Positions 39,190 to 47,474 of a DNA stretch of 57,160 nt are shown here, in pieces; the first letter of the stretch is position 1, and each line of letters starts with the position of its first letter. This DNA is from CAZGXI01 sp964529715. Lineage in GTDB: Bacteria; Chloroflexota; Anaerolineae; Aggregatilineales; Ch27. Location: contig CAZGXI010000032.1 of the NCBI GenBank assembly GCA_964529715.1, positions 1 to 57,160 of the forward strand, in the 5' to 3' direction. Both the position numbers and the translations under genes were made by a program. The notes below the pieces were generated by a model. That model saw nothing but the letters and a program-made list of their open reading frames with translations, was not told the origin of the DNA and searched no databases.

Positions 39190-41043
39190 GTGCTGCACAC
39201 GCGGGACGACATTCGCAACATCGCTATCATCGCGCACGTCGATCATGGCAAGACGACCCTGGTCGATGGGATGCTCAAGCAGGCTAAGGTCTTCCGCGAT
39301 GCCTCCCTGGCCGGGGAGCGTATCCTGGACTCGAACGCGCTGGAGCGCGAACGCGGCATTACCATCCTGGCGAAGAACACCGCCGTCACCTGGGGCGGCG
39401 TGAAGATCAACATCGTCGATACGCCCGGCCACGCCGACTTCGGCGGCGAGGTTGAGCGCGTGCTGAACATGGTCGATGGCGCGCTGCTGCTGATCGACGC
39501 GGTGGAAGGGCCGATGCCGCAGACGCGCTTCGTGCTGCGCAAGGCGCTGGAACTCAGGCTCAAGGTGATTGTGGTCATCAACAAGGTGGACCGCGCCAAC
39601 GCTCGCTTCGATGAGGCGCTCAACGAGACCTTTGATCTCTTTTTGGAATTGGGTGCCAGCGACGAGCAGGCCGAATTCCCGCTTATCTACACCATCGGGT
39701 TGGCAGGCAAAGCTGGCTACAGCCCAGACGCGCTGCAAGATGACCTGACGCCGCTGTTCGAGACGATCATCCGGCAGGTGCCCGGCCCGCAGATCGACCC
39801 TGACGCTCCGGCCCGGTTGCTGGTGACGACGCTCGACTACGACAATTACAAAGGCCAGATCGGGGTAGGGCGGTTGCTGTCCGGCGTACTGCGTAAGGGG
39901 ATGAACGTGGTGCGCATCACGCCGCAGGGCGAGCGCACACCCGGCAAAATCGAATATCTCTTCACCTATCACAATCTGGCCCGCCAGGAAGTGGACGAGG
40001 CCCTGGCAGGCGACATTGTGGCCTTCGCCGGGCTGGAGGCGCTTAGCATCAGCGACACACTGGCCGATCCGGTGGTCGAAACGCCGCTACCGCCCATCAG
40101 CATCGAGGAGCCGACGGTGCGCATGACCTTTGGTGTCAACACCTCGCCGCTGGCCGGGCGCGAAGGCAAGACCGGCTGGGGCACGTCCCGCCGCCTGCGC
40201 CAGCGCCTGTACGAGGAAATCCGTCGCAACCCTGCCCTGCGCGTTGCGGATGGGGATCAGCCGGACCGTTTCATCGTATCCGGGCGCGGGGAGTTGCACC
40301 TGGGCATCCTGATCGAGACGATGCGGCGCGAGGGCTACGAGTTCGAGGTCAGCCGCCCGGAAGTTATCTATCACGAGGACCCCGCGACGGGCGAACTGCT
40401 GGAGCCGATTGAAGAAGTGCACATCGAGGTGGCCGAGGAGTTGACCGGCACGGTGGTGGAACTGCTCGGCGCGCGGCGTGGCCGCATGATCGACATGTCT
40501 AGCGAGAGCGGCACCACCTATCTCAAGTACCTGGTGCCGACGCGCGGGCTGTTGGGCTTCCGCGCCCACTTTATGCGTGCCACCAGCGGCCTGGGCCAGA
40601 TGCACACCCTGTTTCACGGCTATGCGCCGCATCAGGGCGCAGTGCCAGGCCGACAGTTTGGCAGCCTGGTGGCGTGGGAAGACGGCATCGCCACCGCCTT
40701 CGGTCTGGACAATGCTCAGGAACGCGGCACGCTATTCATTTCGCCACAGACCGAGGTCTACGAAGGCATGGTCGTGGGGGAGCACATCCGCCCGGAGGAC
40801 CTAGCGGTGAACGTTGCCAAGACCAAGCACCTGACCAATGTCCGGCGCAGCGGCTTTGCCGAGGACGCCATCCGCCTGACGCCGCCGCGCATCATGAGCC
40901 TGGACGACTGCATCGAATTCCTGGCCGAGGATGAACTGCTGGAAGTGACGCCGCAAAATCTGCGCATCCGCAAGCGCATCCTGAGCAACGAGGACCGCAT
41001 GAAGGACCTCAAGCGGCGCGAAAAGTTAATGGCCGGGGCATAG
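39190..41043 (+). CDS. typA: Ribosome-associated GTPase TypA/BipA
   Basis: A 617-residue translational GTPase of the EF-G group needed for ribosome assembly at low temperature and stress. G1 is AHVDHGKTTL (H16 to T22 region), switch II DTPGHADFGGEVER, G4 NKVDR. The BipA-specific C-terminal region is present (TRGLLGFRAHFMRATSGLGQM and GEHIRPEDLAVNVAKTKHLTNVR). Start is GTG 39190 with GAGG 9 bases before. A TACAAT element at about 39149-39154 is a probable -10. Single gene. Confidence 0.95.
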   Translation: MLHTRDDIRNIAIIAHVDHGKTTLVDGMLKQAKVFRDASLAGERILDSNALERERGITILAKNTAVTWGGVKINIVDTPGHADFGGEVERVLNMVDGALLLIDAVEGPMPQTRFVLRKALELRLKVIVVINKVDRANARFDEALNETFDLFLELGASDEQAEFPLIYTIGLAGKAGYSPDALQDDLTPLFETIIRQVPGPQIDPDAPARLLVTTLDYDNYKGQIGVGRLLSGVLRKGMNVVRITPQGERTPGKIEYLFTYHNLARQEVDEALAGDIVAFAGLEALSISDTLADPVVETPLPPISIEEPTVRMTFGVNTSPLAGREGKTGWGTSRRLRQRLYEEIRRNPALRVADGDQPDRFIVSGRGELHLGILIETMRREGYEFEVSRPEVIYHEDPATGELLEPIEEVHIEVAEELTGTVVELLGARRGRMIDMSSESGTTYLKYLVPTRGLLGFRAHFMRATSGLGQMHTLFHGYAPHQGAVPGRQFGSLVAWEDGIATAFGLDNAQERGTLFISPQTEVYEGMVVGEHIRPEDLAVNVAKTKHLTNVRRSGFAEDAIRLTPPRIMSLDDCIEFLAEDELLEVTPQNLRIRKRILSNEDRMKDLKRREKLMAGA

Positions 41044-41068
41044 GGGGCGGCAGCCGCGCCGCCAGACG

Positions 41069-42856
41069 TTACGCCGGCAGGAACACGCTGAAGGTGGTGC
41101 CCCGGCCCGGAATGCCTTCGCTCTCGACCGTGATATGGCCTCGATGGCGCTGCACGATCTCCCAGGCAAGCGCCAGCCCCAGACCCGTCCCTGGCATACC
41201 GGAGGCCCGTCCTGCCGCGCCCCGGAAGAACCGCCGAAAAAGCTGTGCCTGCTCTTCGGCAGAAATGCCCGGCCCGGTGTCGCTGACGCGCAAGACGGCT
41301 TGCGCCTGTTTGCCGGGAATAAACGCGGTGCTCACCGTCACGCTGCCCCCGGCGGGCGTGTAGTTCAGGGCGTTGGTCAGCAGGATACTCAACACCTGTC
41401 CCAGCAGCCCCCCGTCGGCCTCGATGGGGAGCAGACGTGGGTCTCCCTCGAAGCGCAGCGTGATGCCCCGGCCCTCGGCCACCACCTTGCGATCTTCGAC
41501 ATACTGATTGGCCAGAGCATTGAGGTTCACCGGCCCAAACTCAAATTCCACCCGGCCCTGGTCCAGGCGGGAGAGGCGCAGCAGGTCATCGATGATCGAG
41601 GCCAGGCGGTCTGTTTCGCGCCGGACGATGGGCAAATACTGCTCCCATTTTTCAGGTCGGCGGGCCAATAGGTGTAGATTCAACTTGAGGCTGGTGATCG
41701 GTGTGCGTAGTTCGTGGGCGACATTGGATACGAAATCGTCCTTCGCCTGGCCCATCAGATGAAGCTGCTCGTTGGCGACTTCGAGTTCCCGGTTGGCGGT
41801 TTCGAGCTGCGCGGTGCGTTCGCGCAGCAGTTTTTCGGCGCGCCGTTCGGCAGTGATGTCGCGCACCATGATCAGGCGGCCCAACAGCACGCCGTGATGA
41901 TCGTGCAGCGGCGTGAGGCGAAAGTCGAAGTAGGAACACGTCTCGTCCTGGTCGAATGCGATCTCCTCGCGGGCGGTGTAAACGTCCCGGTATTTTTCCA
42001 CCAGCCAGGCCCAGTTTGGGAACAGTGCGCTGATGGGGCTGCCGATAACCTGTGAGCACTCCGGTGCGATGACTCGTCGGGCGGCAGGGTTGAGATCGAT
42101 CAGTCGGTCTTCAGTGTCCAGCACGATTACGATGTCGTCGATGCTCTGAATGATGGCTGCCAGCGCCATCGGGGTCATATCGGGCCGGCCAAAGCCAAAC
42201 AGCCCGGCGGCGATAATCGCGCTGCTGAGAACGCCGATGAGGGGGACCAGGTTGCCCTGGTTATTTATCGCCGTGCTCAGCACGGCCAGGATGCCGCCGC
42301 CCAGCAGGATCAATGTCTGGGCGCGGCGAACGCTCGTGCTGGGGAACAGGTTGGCGGCCAGGACTCCAGTAGCCAAGATCGCCAGGGCCAGGAAGTAGAT
42401 GTTTAAAACCCATGCAACGGTGCCGAAATCATATGGTGGCGCGAACGCTCCGGCAGACGCCGGAGCGGGCATGGTTCGGGTCAGGCTATATGGCGTGTTC
42501 GTATAAGCCATCAGCAGCAGCCCGGCGATGAGAACGCCCGTGACGCCCCAGATCAGGCGCGGGCTTGCCAGCCGCCGCCCGGTATATTCCAGGGCCAGGA
42601 TCAGCAGCGCCGCCGCCCACAGCGGTCCGCTGATGAACTGCAAATAATTCCTGAAAAGGTTGCCTTCCAGAGGAACGTCGGCAGGTCCAAACAGATGCCC
42701 TAACACCCACTGGCCCTGCGCCAGGCACATCACCAGGAGCGGGAGTGCACCGGGTGTGCTGCGCCGCCGAGCCAGAGCATATAGGCCGATCCCCATCAGC
42801 AGCACCAAGGCGGCACCATAAGCAACACAATAGCTCAAGTTCCCTAACACAAGCAT
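41069..42856 (-). CDS. Sensor histidine kinase with 7TM N-terminus and PAS domain
   Basis: A 595-residue membrane kinase. Seven hydrophobic segments span about 10-235 (histidine-kinase 7TM type), a PAS domain follows (about 240-350, DDIVIVLDTEDRLIDLNPAARRV), then a short coiled coil and HisKA with the phospho-acceptor His in NVAHELRTPITSL. The ATPase domain shows the N box (ILLTNALNYTPAGG), G1 (VSDTGPGISAEEQ), F box and G2 (GMPGTGLGLALAW). No response regulator is adjacent. Two small paralogous genes lie just upstream and may be partners. The ATG at 42856 follows GGGGGAG. Confidence 0.9.
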   Translation of the reverse strand: MLVLGNLSYCVAYGAALVLLMGIGLYALARRRSTPGALPLLVMCLAQGQWVLGHLFGPADVPLEGNLFRNYLQFISGPLWAAALLILALEYTGRRLASPRLIWGVTGVLIAGLLLMAYTNTPYSLTRTMPAPASAGAFAPPYDFGTVAWVLNIYFLALAILATGVLAANLFPSTSVRRAQTLILLGGGILAVLSTAINNQGNLVPLIGVLSSAIIAAGLFGFGRPDMTPMALAAIIQSIDDIVIVLDTEDRLIDLNPAARRVIAPECSQVIGSPISALFPNWAWLVEKYRDVYTAREEIAFDQDETCSYFDFRLTPLHDHHGVLLGRLIMVRDITAERRAEKLLRERTAQLETANRELEVANEQLHLMGQAKDDFVSNVAHELRTPITSLKLNLHLLARRPEKWEQYLPIVRRETDRLASIIDDLLRLSRLDQGRVEFEFGPVNLNALANQYVEDRKVVAEGRGITLRFEGDPRLLPIEADGGLLGQVLSILLTNALNYTPAGGSVTVSTAFIPGKQAQAVLRVSDTGPGISAEEQAQLFRRFFRGAAGRASGMPGTGLGLALAWEIVQRHRGHITVESEGIPGRGTTFSVFLPA

Positions 42857-43063
42857 TTCTCCCCCAAGATGGTTTGTTGTTTACTGCTTGACTGCCTGTG
42901 CCTGCCCTTTCAACTGTTGTCTGCGCCATCGAAACGTTTTGATGAAAACGAATACAACATTTTTGGTCAAGAACGTGCCGCGAGCGTGGCGACAATAGTT
43001 CAGTCCGTTCGGCGAAAGAAGTTCCAGCATCGGGTGCTGCGATGAGACGCCGGAGACGCACTT

Positions 43064-43094
43064 TTGGGCGAGCAGGGCGCGGGCCTCGTCCAGT
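43064..43094 (-). pseudogene. Fragment of a third paralog of the small proteins at 43098 and 43606
   Basis: Read on the minus strand, the segment encodes PLDEARALLAQK, closely matching the C-terminal TLEEARALIAQARE and TIDEARAVIAQRRA of the two intact paralogs. Nothing of the rest of the protein remains; the sequence beyond is unrelated AT-richer spacer. It looks like a leftover from a local duplication or deletion. The 241-base gap 42857-43097 holds nothing else recognisable. Confidence 0.5.
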
Positions 43095-43097
43095 GGT

Positions 43098-43481
43098 TTA
43101 TTCGCGCGCCTGGGCAATCAGTGCGCGGGCCTCCTCCAGAGTGGCAGCCGTGCGGATTTCGTCTTTCAGCCAGTGACCGAACACCTGGTTAAAGGTCCGG
43201 ATCGCTGTCTTGATAAAGCTGCTGCTGCCCACAACGACGATCATCCCCCGGTTGTCGGATTTTTCCCTGTGCACGTGTGGGTAATGCGCCAGGAACCGTT
43301 CCGGCAGGCGCAGGCTGCGGCTCATGTCGCAGATCACGGCGACGCTGTGGTCACGATTACTTTGAACCAGCGCCTTCGACTGGGCGAAGGCATCGGAAAA
43401 TTCATCCCAGTCCCAGGCGCCGTCAAATTCCCAGCGAACGATGGTATGTGCGTCGTTGTCCCAGGTGACGTTAATGCTCAT
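43098..43481 (-). CDS. Small soluble protein, paralog 1 (STAS-like plan, function unknown)
   Basis: A 127-residue protein starting MSINVTWDN, with alternating strands and helices: VRWEFDGAWDWDEF, VAVICDMSRSLRLPERFL, GMIVVVGSSSFIKTAIRTFNQVFG and a final EEARALIAQ helix. This pattern resembles SpoIIAA/STAS-like alpha-beta proteins, but I cannot assign the family firmly. It has its own promoter (43521-43550). About a third of residues match the neighbour at 43606, and both lie next to the histidine kinase, so a signalling role is possible. Confidence 0.7.
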   Translation of the reverse strand: MSINVTWDNDAHTIVRWEFDGAWDWDEFSDAFAQSKALVQSNRDHSVAVICDMSRSLRLPERFLAHYPHVHREKSDNRGMIVVVGSSSFIKTAIRTFNQVFGHWLKDEIRTAATLEEARALIAQARE

Positions 43482-43520
43482 CTGCCGTATCCGAATCCCT
43501 GTAACTGACCGACTACGATA

Positions 43521-43550
43521 ATTCTAGAGTAGAGGAACTAATGATGTAAA
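43521..43550 (-). promoter_or_regulatory. Promoter of small paralog 1
   Basis: Minus-strand TTTACA (43545-43550), 18-base spacer, TAGAAT (43521-43526); predicted start near 43514, 33 bases before the ATG. Confidence 0.5.
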
Positions 43551-43605
43551 GGGTAGCCTTTATTTTTCACGTAAATTTCACGGCCCGGCGCCTGCCGGGG
43601 GTCGT

Positions 43606-43992
43606 TCAACCGCCCGCGCGCCGTTGCGCGATCACGGCGCGGGCTTCGTCGATGGTCGTGGCCAGCAGCACGGTGAGACGCATATACGGGCCGTAGACTT
43701 GGTTGAACGCCTTGATCCCCGCCTCGACCTGCCGGTTGGCTCCGACGGCGACGATCAGGTCCCGATTCGGGGAACTTGATTCAAGGGTTGCCACAAAGAG
43801 CGGCAGGAAACCGTCGGGCAGATAGGACGTGCCGTCCAGGTCGCAGATCAGATCGACGGCGTGGGGCACGCTCTGCACCAACCGCCTGGATTCTTCGGCA
43901 GCGGACTGAAACTCTGCCAGAGTCCATGTGTTGCTGAATAGCCACCGCACGACTGTTTTTTCTGGGTTGTCCCACGCAACGTCGATGTGCAT
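43606..43992 (-). CDS. Small soluble protein, paralog 2 (STAS-like plan, function unknown)
   Basis: A protein of about 128 residues from MHIDVAWDN, chosen because it aligns with MSINVTWDN of the paralog. It shares VRWLFSNTWTLAEF, VDLICDLDGTSYLPDGFL, DLIVAVGANRQVEAGIKAFNQVYG and DEARAVIAQ. In-frame ATG codons at 44022 and 44031 are possible alternatives; a TTG at 44115 is excluded because the mapped promoter would start transcription near 44097. Function unknown; no catalytic motif seen. Confidence 0.65.
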   Translation of the reverse strand: MHIDVAWDNPEKTVVRWLFSNTWTLAEFQSAAEESRRLVQSVPHAVDLICDLDGTSYLPDGFLPLFVATLESSSPNRDLIVAVGANRQVEAGIKAFNQVYGPYMRLTVLLATTIDEARAVIAQRRAGG

Positions 43993-44103
43993 ACCCAACA
44001 GATCCAGGCCCTGATTCAACATGTCTTTCATACGGCCATGCACCAACCGGATCGTTTGCCGGAGATTGCCGTTCAGGGATGAGATGATCCCTGTTTGATC
44101 GTT

Positions 44104-44132
44104 AGTATAGAACAAAATCGTGCATCATTCAA
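44104..44132 (-). promoter_or_regulatory. Promoter of small paralog 2
   Basis: Minus-strand TTGAAT (44127-44132), 17-base spacer, TATACT (44104-44109). It faces away from the strong promoter at 44262, so the spacer 43993-44346 is a divergent promoter region with nothing else recognised in it. Confidence 0.6.
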
Positions 44133-44261
44133 TAGAGGAAATTAACTTTTTACAGGAAATTCACGTCCTGCCGTGCCGGAGGAGCAGACGCGGGTTGTCG
44201 GGCGGGGCTGAGGGGCTAGAGATTCGTGGGGACCTTGTTGTACGTACTGGAAAAAGGCGCG

Positions 44262-44289
44262 TTGACAGGGGCGGGTCGGCGCGTATAAT
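44262..44289 (+). promoter_or_regulatory. Consensus sigma-70-type promoter of the carbamoyltransferase operon
   Basis: TTGACA (44262-44267) and TATAAT (44284-44289), both perfect, separated by 16 bases. The predicted start is about 44296. It is the best promoter in the window. Confidence 0.8.
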
Positions 44290-44346
44290 CTGCCGGGAAT
44301 TCTCCAAAAGCATTCTGGTGTGTGGGGGGCAGTGGAGTTGGGTCCC

Positions 44347-44580
44347 TTGAATATCCTGCAAAAAGCGTGGCAACGTTGGAAGATCATCGGCGGCGTGGTG
44401 GGCAATTACCAGAGCCGGGCCGTCATCCTGTTTTTTTATTACACCATCATGCTCCCCTTTGGCCTGGGCGTGCGTCTGTTCGGCGATCCGTTGCGCGTCA
44501 AGGCCGGGGCCGGCGCAGCGGCCTGGGTCGCGCGCGCGCCGGTGAGCGCACAGCCTGACGACGCGCGGAGGCAGTTCTGA
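44347..44580 (+). CDS. Small single-span membrane protein upstream of the carbamoyltransferase (SxtJ-like position)
   Basis: A protein of about 77 residues. The start is uncertain: TTG 44347 (GGAG 9 bases before) gives LNILQKAWQRWKIIG, the kind of N-terminus I recall for small proteins beside NodU-type carbamoyltransferases; GTG 44332 or 44320 would add 5 or 9 residues. A membrane helix covers AVILFFYYTIMLPFGLGVRL, followed by FGDPLRVK and an Ala-rich tail. Its stop overlaps the carbamoyltransferase ATG (TGATG), so expression is coupled. It may help anchor the enzyme at the membrane; this is inference. Confidence 0.65.
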   Translation: MNILQKAWQRWKIIGGVVGNYQSRAVILFFYYTIMLPFGLGVRLFGDPLRVKAGAGAAAWVARAPVSAQPDDARRQF

Positions 44581-46376
44581 TGTATATCTTGGGCGTTTCC
44601 TGTTTTTATCACGACGCCGCCGCCGCCCTGATCCGGGATGGCGAGCTGGTTGCGGCGGCGATGGAAGAGCGCTTTACCCGCAAGAAGCACGACAATGGCT
44701 TTCCTAAAATGGCGATTGATTTCGTGCTGCGGCAGGCGGGCATCAGCGGGCCAGACCTGGATTACGTCGTCTTCTATGAGAAGCCGATGGTCAAGGTCGA
44801 GCGCATCCTCATGTCTACGCTGGCGACGTTCCCGCGTTCGGCGGGCGTATGGCGCGAGGCGACGCTGGCCTGGCTGGAAGACCGCTTGTGGGTCAAGCCG
44901 TTGCTGCTCAAACATCTGGGCATCCCGGCCCGCAAGATTCTGTTCACCGACCACCACCTGAGCCACGCGGCCAGCGCCTTTTTCGCCTCGCCCTTCGACG
45001 AGGCCGCCGTGTTGACCGCCGACGGCGTGGGCGAGTGGACCACCACCACGACCGGCGTCGCGCGGGCCGACTGGGAAGACCATCGCAACGGCGGCAACGC
45101 CATCACGCTGGACCGCGAACAGCGTTTCCCGCACTCGCTCGGCCTGCTGTACTCGGCCTTTACGGCCTGGCTCGGCTTTGAGGTCAACGAGGGCGAGTAT
45201 AAGGTGATGGGCATGTCGCCCTATGGCGAGCCGAAGTACATGGACAAGGTCTACAAGGTTTTCCACCTGAACGACGACGGCTCGTTCCGCCTGGACATGG
45301 ATTATTTCTCGTTCCATCATTCGCCCACGCAGACTTACAACCAGAAGTTCGTAGACCTGTTCGGGCCGCCGCGCAAGCGCGAGAGTCCCTTTATCACCAC
45401 GCGCACCGATCCGGGCGTCAACCCGAACGATCCGCAGGTCCAGCAGTGCCAGTATTACGCCGATGTGGCTGCCAGCATCCAGCGCGTGATCGAAGAGGCG
45501 CTGCTGAAGATCGCGCGCGACCTGCACGCGCGCACCGGGCAGAAGCGTCTGGTGATGGCCGGCGGCGTGATGCTCAACTCCGTCGCCAACTACCGCATCC
45601 TGACCGAGACGCCGTTCGAGGATGTGTTCATCCAGCCCGCCGCCGGGGACGACGGCGGGGCGCTAGGCGCGGCGCTGTGGGCCTATCACCTGGTGGAGGG
45701 CAAACCGCGCCGCCGCGACAGCGTGATGCGCCACGCTTACTACGGTGCCGCCTACGACGATGACGCCATCACTGCCTTTTTGAACGCCAACGGCATCCGC
45801 TACGAGCGCGTCGAGGACCGCGAAAAGCTGGCGGGTATCATCGCAGAAGACCTGGCGCAGGGCAAGGTGATCGGGCTGTATCAGGGGCGGTTCGAGTGGG
45901 GGCCGCGCGCCCTGGGCAACCGCTCCATCCTGGCTGACCCGCGCCGCGCCGAGATGAAGCAGATCGTCAACGAGAAGATCAAGTTCCGCGAGCCGTTCCG
46001 CCCCTTCGCGCCGGTGGTGCTGGCCGAGCGCGCAGCCGAATACTTCGACTTTCCCAATGTGAGCGAAAGCCTGCCCGCCCGCTTCATGCTGATGGTCAGC
46101 CCGGTGAAGCCGGAGAAGCAGGCCGAGGTGCCCGCCACGACTCACGAGGGCGGCACGGGCCGCTTGCAAACCATCGACCGCCCGACCAATCCGCTCTATT
46201 ATGACATCGTGGCTTGCTTCGGGCAGATCACCGGCACGCCGGTGGTGCTGAACACGTCCTACAACCTGCGCGGCGAGCCGATTGTCACCACGCCTGCCAA
46301 CGCGCACTGGACTTACAGCAACAGCGGCATCGACATGCTCGTGATGGAAAATTACGTCGTTCGCAAGGAGAAGTAA
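44580..46376 (+). CDS. NodU/CmcH-family O-carbamoyltransferase
   Basis: A 598-residue enzyme using carbamoyl phosphate and ATP to carbamoylate a hydroxyl group through a carbamoyl-adenylate. The N-terminal Kae1-like domain (about 1-360) shows LGVSCFYHDAAAALI, metal ligands in FTDHHLSHAASAFFASP, TADGVGEWTTT and MAGGVMLNSVAN. The C-terminal domain has RFEWGPRALGNRSILADPR and FREPFRPFAPVV. The acceptor is unknown; relatives act on nodulation factor, antibiotics, saxitoxin precursors and surface sugars. Being flanked by two small membrane proteins, it probably acts on a membrane-associated glycan or lipid. Confidence 0.93.
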   Translation: MYILGVSCFYHDAAAALIRDGELVAAAMEERFTRKKHDNGFPKMAIDFVLRQAGISGPDLDYVVFYEKPMVKVERILMSTLATFPRSAGVWREATLAWLEDRLWVKPLLLKHLGIPARKILFTDHHLSHAASAFFASPFDEAAVLTADGVGEWTTTTTGVARADWEDHRNGGNAITLDREQRFPHSLGLLYSAFTAWLGFEVNEGEYKVMGMSPYGEPKYMDKVYKVFHLNDDGSFRLDMDYFSFHHSPTQTYNQKFVDLFGPPRKRESPFITTRTDPGVNPNDPQVQQCQYYADVAASIQRVIEEALLKIARDLHARTGQKRLVMAGGVMLNSVANYRILTETPFEDVFIQPAAGDDGGALGAALWAYHLVEGKPRRRDSVMRHAYYGAAYDDDAITAFLNANGIRYERVEDREKLAGIIAEDLAQGKVIGLYQGRFEWGPRALGNRSILADPRRAEMKQIVNEKIKFREPFRPFAPVVLAERAAEYFDFPNVSESLPARFMLMVSPVKPEKQAEVPATTHEGGTGRLQTIDRPTNPLYYDIVACFGQITGTPVVLNTSYNLRGEPIVTTPANAHWTYSNSGIDMLVMENYVVRKEK

Positions 46377-46378
46377 CC

Positions 46379-46591
46379 ATGTCGCAGACACAAGGCCAAC
46401 CCGGCGGTGTGCGGGGGGCGTTCGACGATTTTATGGCGCGTCTGGGCGTGCTGGGCGAGCTGCTCCAGTTCCTGTGGGCGCGCAAGCTGTGGTGGCTGAT
46501 CCCGATGTTCATCGCGCTGGCGCTATTTGTGGTGTTGATCATCTTCGGGCAGGCGTCCGGCGCGGCGCCGTTCATCTACACGCTGTTCTAA
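46379..46591 (+). CDS. DUF5989-type small membrane protein
   Basis: A 70-residue protein starting two bases after the carbamoyltransferase stop. A hydrophilic N-terminus is followed by LLQFLWARKLWWLIPMFIAL and a continuing hydrophobic helix to residue 60. The FLWxRKLWWLIP motif is the hallmark of DUF5989, regularly found beside carbamoyltransferases and in the position of SxtK in saxitoxin clusters. Role unknown; a membrane anchor or subunit is likely. It is too short and plain for other assignment. Confidence 0.8.
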   Translation: MSQTQGQPGGVRGAFDDFMARLGVLGELLQFLWARKLWWLIPMFIALALFVVLIIFGQASGAAPFIYTLF

Positions 46592-46605
46592 CCCCAACCC
46601 CGGAC

Positions 46606-46700
46606 TGAAGTCCGGGGCTGAAAACGAGAAGTCCGCCAGGCTAATGGCATTCCAGCCCGCAGGGCTTCTCCTTACTCAGCCGGGGATTTTAATCCCCGGC
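46606..46700. repeat. Palindromic hairpins related to the MITE-like family
   Basis: CCCCGGACT-GAAGTCCGGGG with GCTGAAAAC after it, an AGCCCGCAGGGCT hairpin, and CCGGGGATT-TTAATCCCCGG. The last matches hairpin 3 of the 190-bp element with a compensatory change at the inner pairs. A related AGCCCGGAGGGCT occurs near 50316. The spacer between DUF5989 and DUF1638 genes consists almost wholly of these. Confidence 0.6.
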
Positions 46701-46719
46701 GAAAAGACAAGGATCGCCC

Positions 46720-47463
46720 ATGCAGCATTACATCGCCCTCACGTGTGAAGCCCTGGCCCGCAGCATCTATGCACTGGCGGCCACCTCGCCGCATACGGTC
46801 AACGTGCGGCTGTATCGCCAGGGGTTGCACAATACGCCCCGTCTGCTGCGCGAGACCTTGCAGGAGCAGATCGACGCCATCCAGCCGGGCGAGTGCGACG
46901 CCATCCTGCTGGCTTATGGCATCTGTGGCACGTCCACCGTCGGGCTGACGGCCCGTCACACACCGCTGGTGATCCCCCGCGCGCACGACTGTATCACGCT
47001 CTATCTGGGATCGCGCCAGCGTTACGACGAAGAATTCCGCGCCCATCCCGGCACCTACTGGTACAGCCTGGACTACCTGGAACACCTCTCCAACGAGGGC
47101 CAGAGCGTCACCCTCGGCGCGGCCAACCTGGGCGTGATGGACGAGGTCTACCAGGAGTACGTCGAGAAGTACGGCCAGGAGAACGCCGACTACCTGATGG
47201 AAGTGATGGGCGAGTGGGGCAAACACTACGACCGCGCCGTGTTCATCGACATGGGCGTGGGCGATGGCAGCGCCTACGAAGCCATGACGCGCGAACAGGC
47301 TGCGCGGCGCGGCTGGCTGTTCGCGCGCAAGCAAGGCGATCATCGCCTGCTGCGGATGCTGGTCGGCGGCGACTGGCCGGAAGACGAATTCCTGGTCGTG
47401 CCGCCTGGCCATATCTTGTGCCAGAGCAGCGACGACGGTCTGGTGCGGGCAGAGCCTGCCTGA
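46720..47463 (+). CDS. DUF1638-family protein
   Basis: A 247-residue soluble protein. Family features are the TCEALARSIYA start, CDAILLAYGICGTSTVGL (about 66-83), IPRAHDCITLYLGSR (about 91-105) and the YRAVFIDMG-like YDRAVFIDMGVGD segment. Conserved cysteines at about 9, 66 and 76 plus HDC could bind a metal. The biochemical role of DUF1638 is not known to me. It follows the carbamoyltransferase operon after a hairpin-rich spacer and may be a separate unit. Confidence 0.8.
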   Translation: MQHYIALTCEALARSIYALAATSPHTVNVRLYRQGLHNTPRLLRETLQEQIDAIQPGECDAILLAYGICGTSTVGLTARHTPLVIPRAHDCITLYLGSRQRYDEEFRAHPGTYWYSLDYLEHLSNEGQSVTLGAANLGVMDEVYQEYVEKYGQENADYLMEVMGEWGKHYDRAVFIDMGVGDGSAYEAMTREQAARRGWLFARKQGDHRLLRMLVGGDWPEDEFLVVPPGHILCQSSDDGLVRAEPA

Positions 47464-47474
47464 GGCGCGAGCCG

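Noticed and set aside
43993..44115. N-terminal extension of the gene at 43606 starting at TTG 44115
   Set aside because: The promoter at 44104-44132 would start transcription downstream of that codon, and the paralog begins at the equivalent of 43992.
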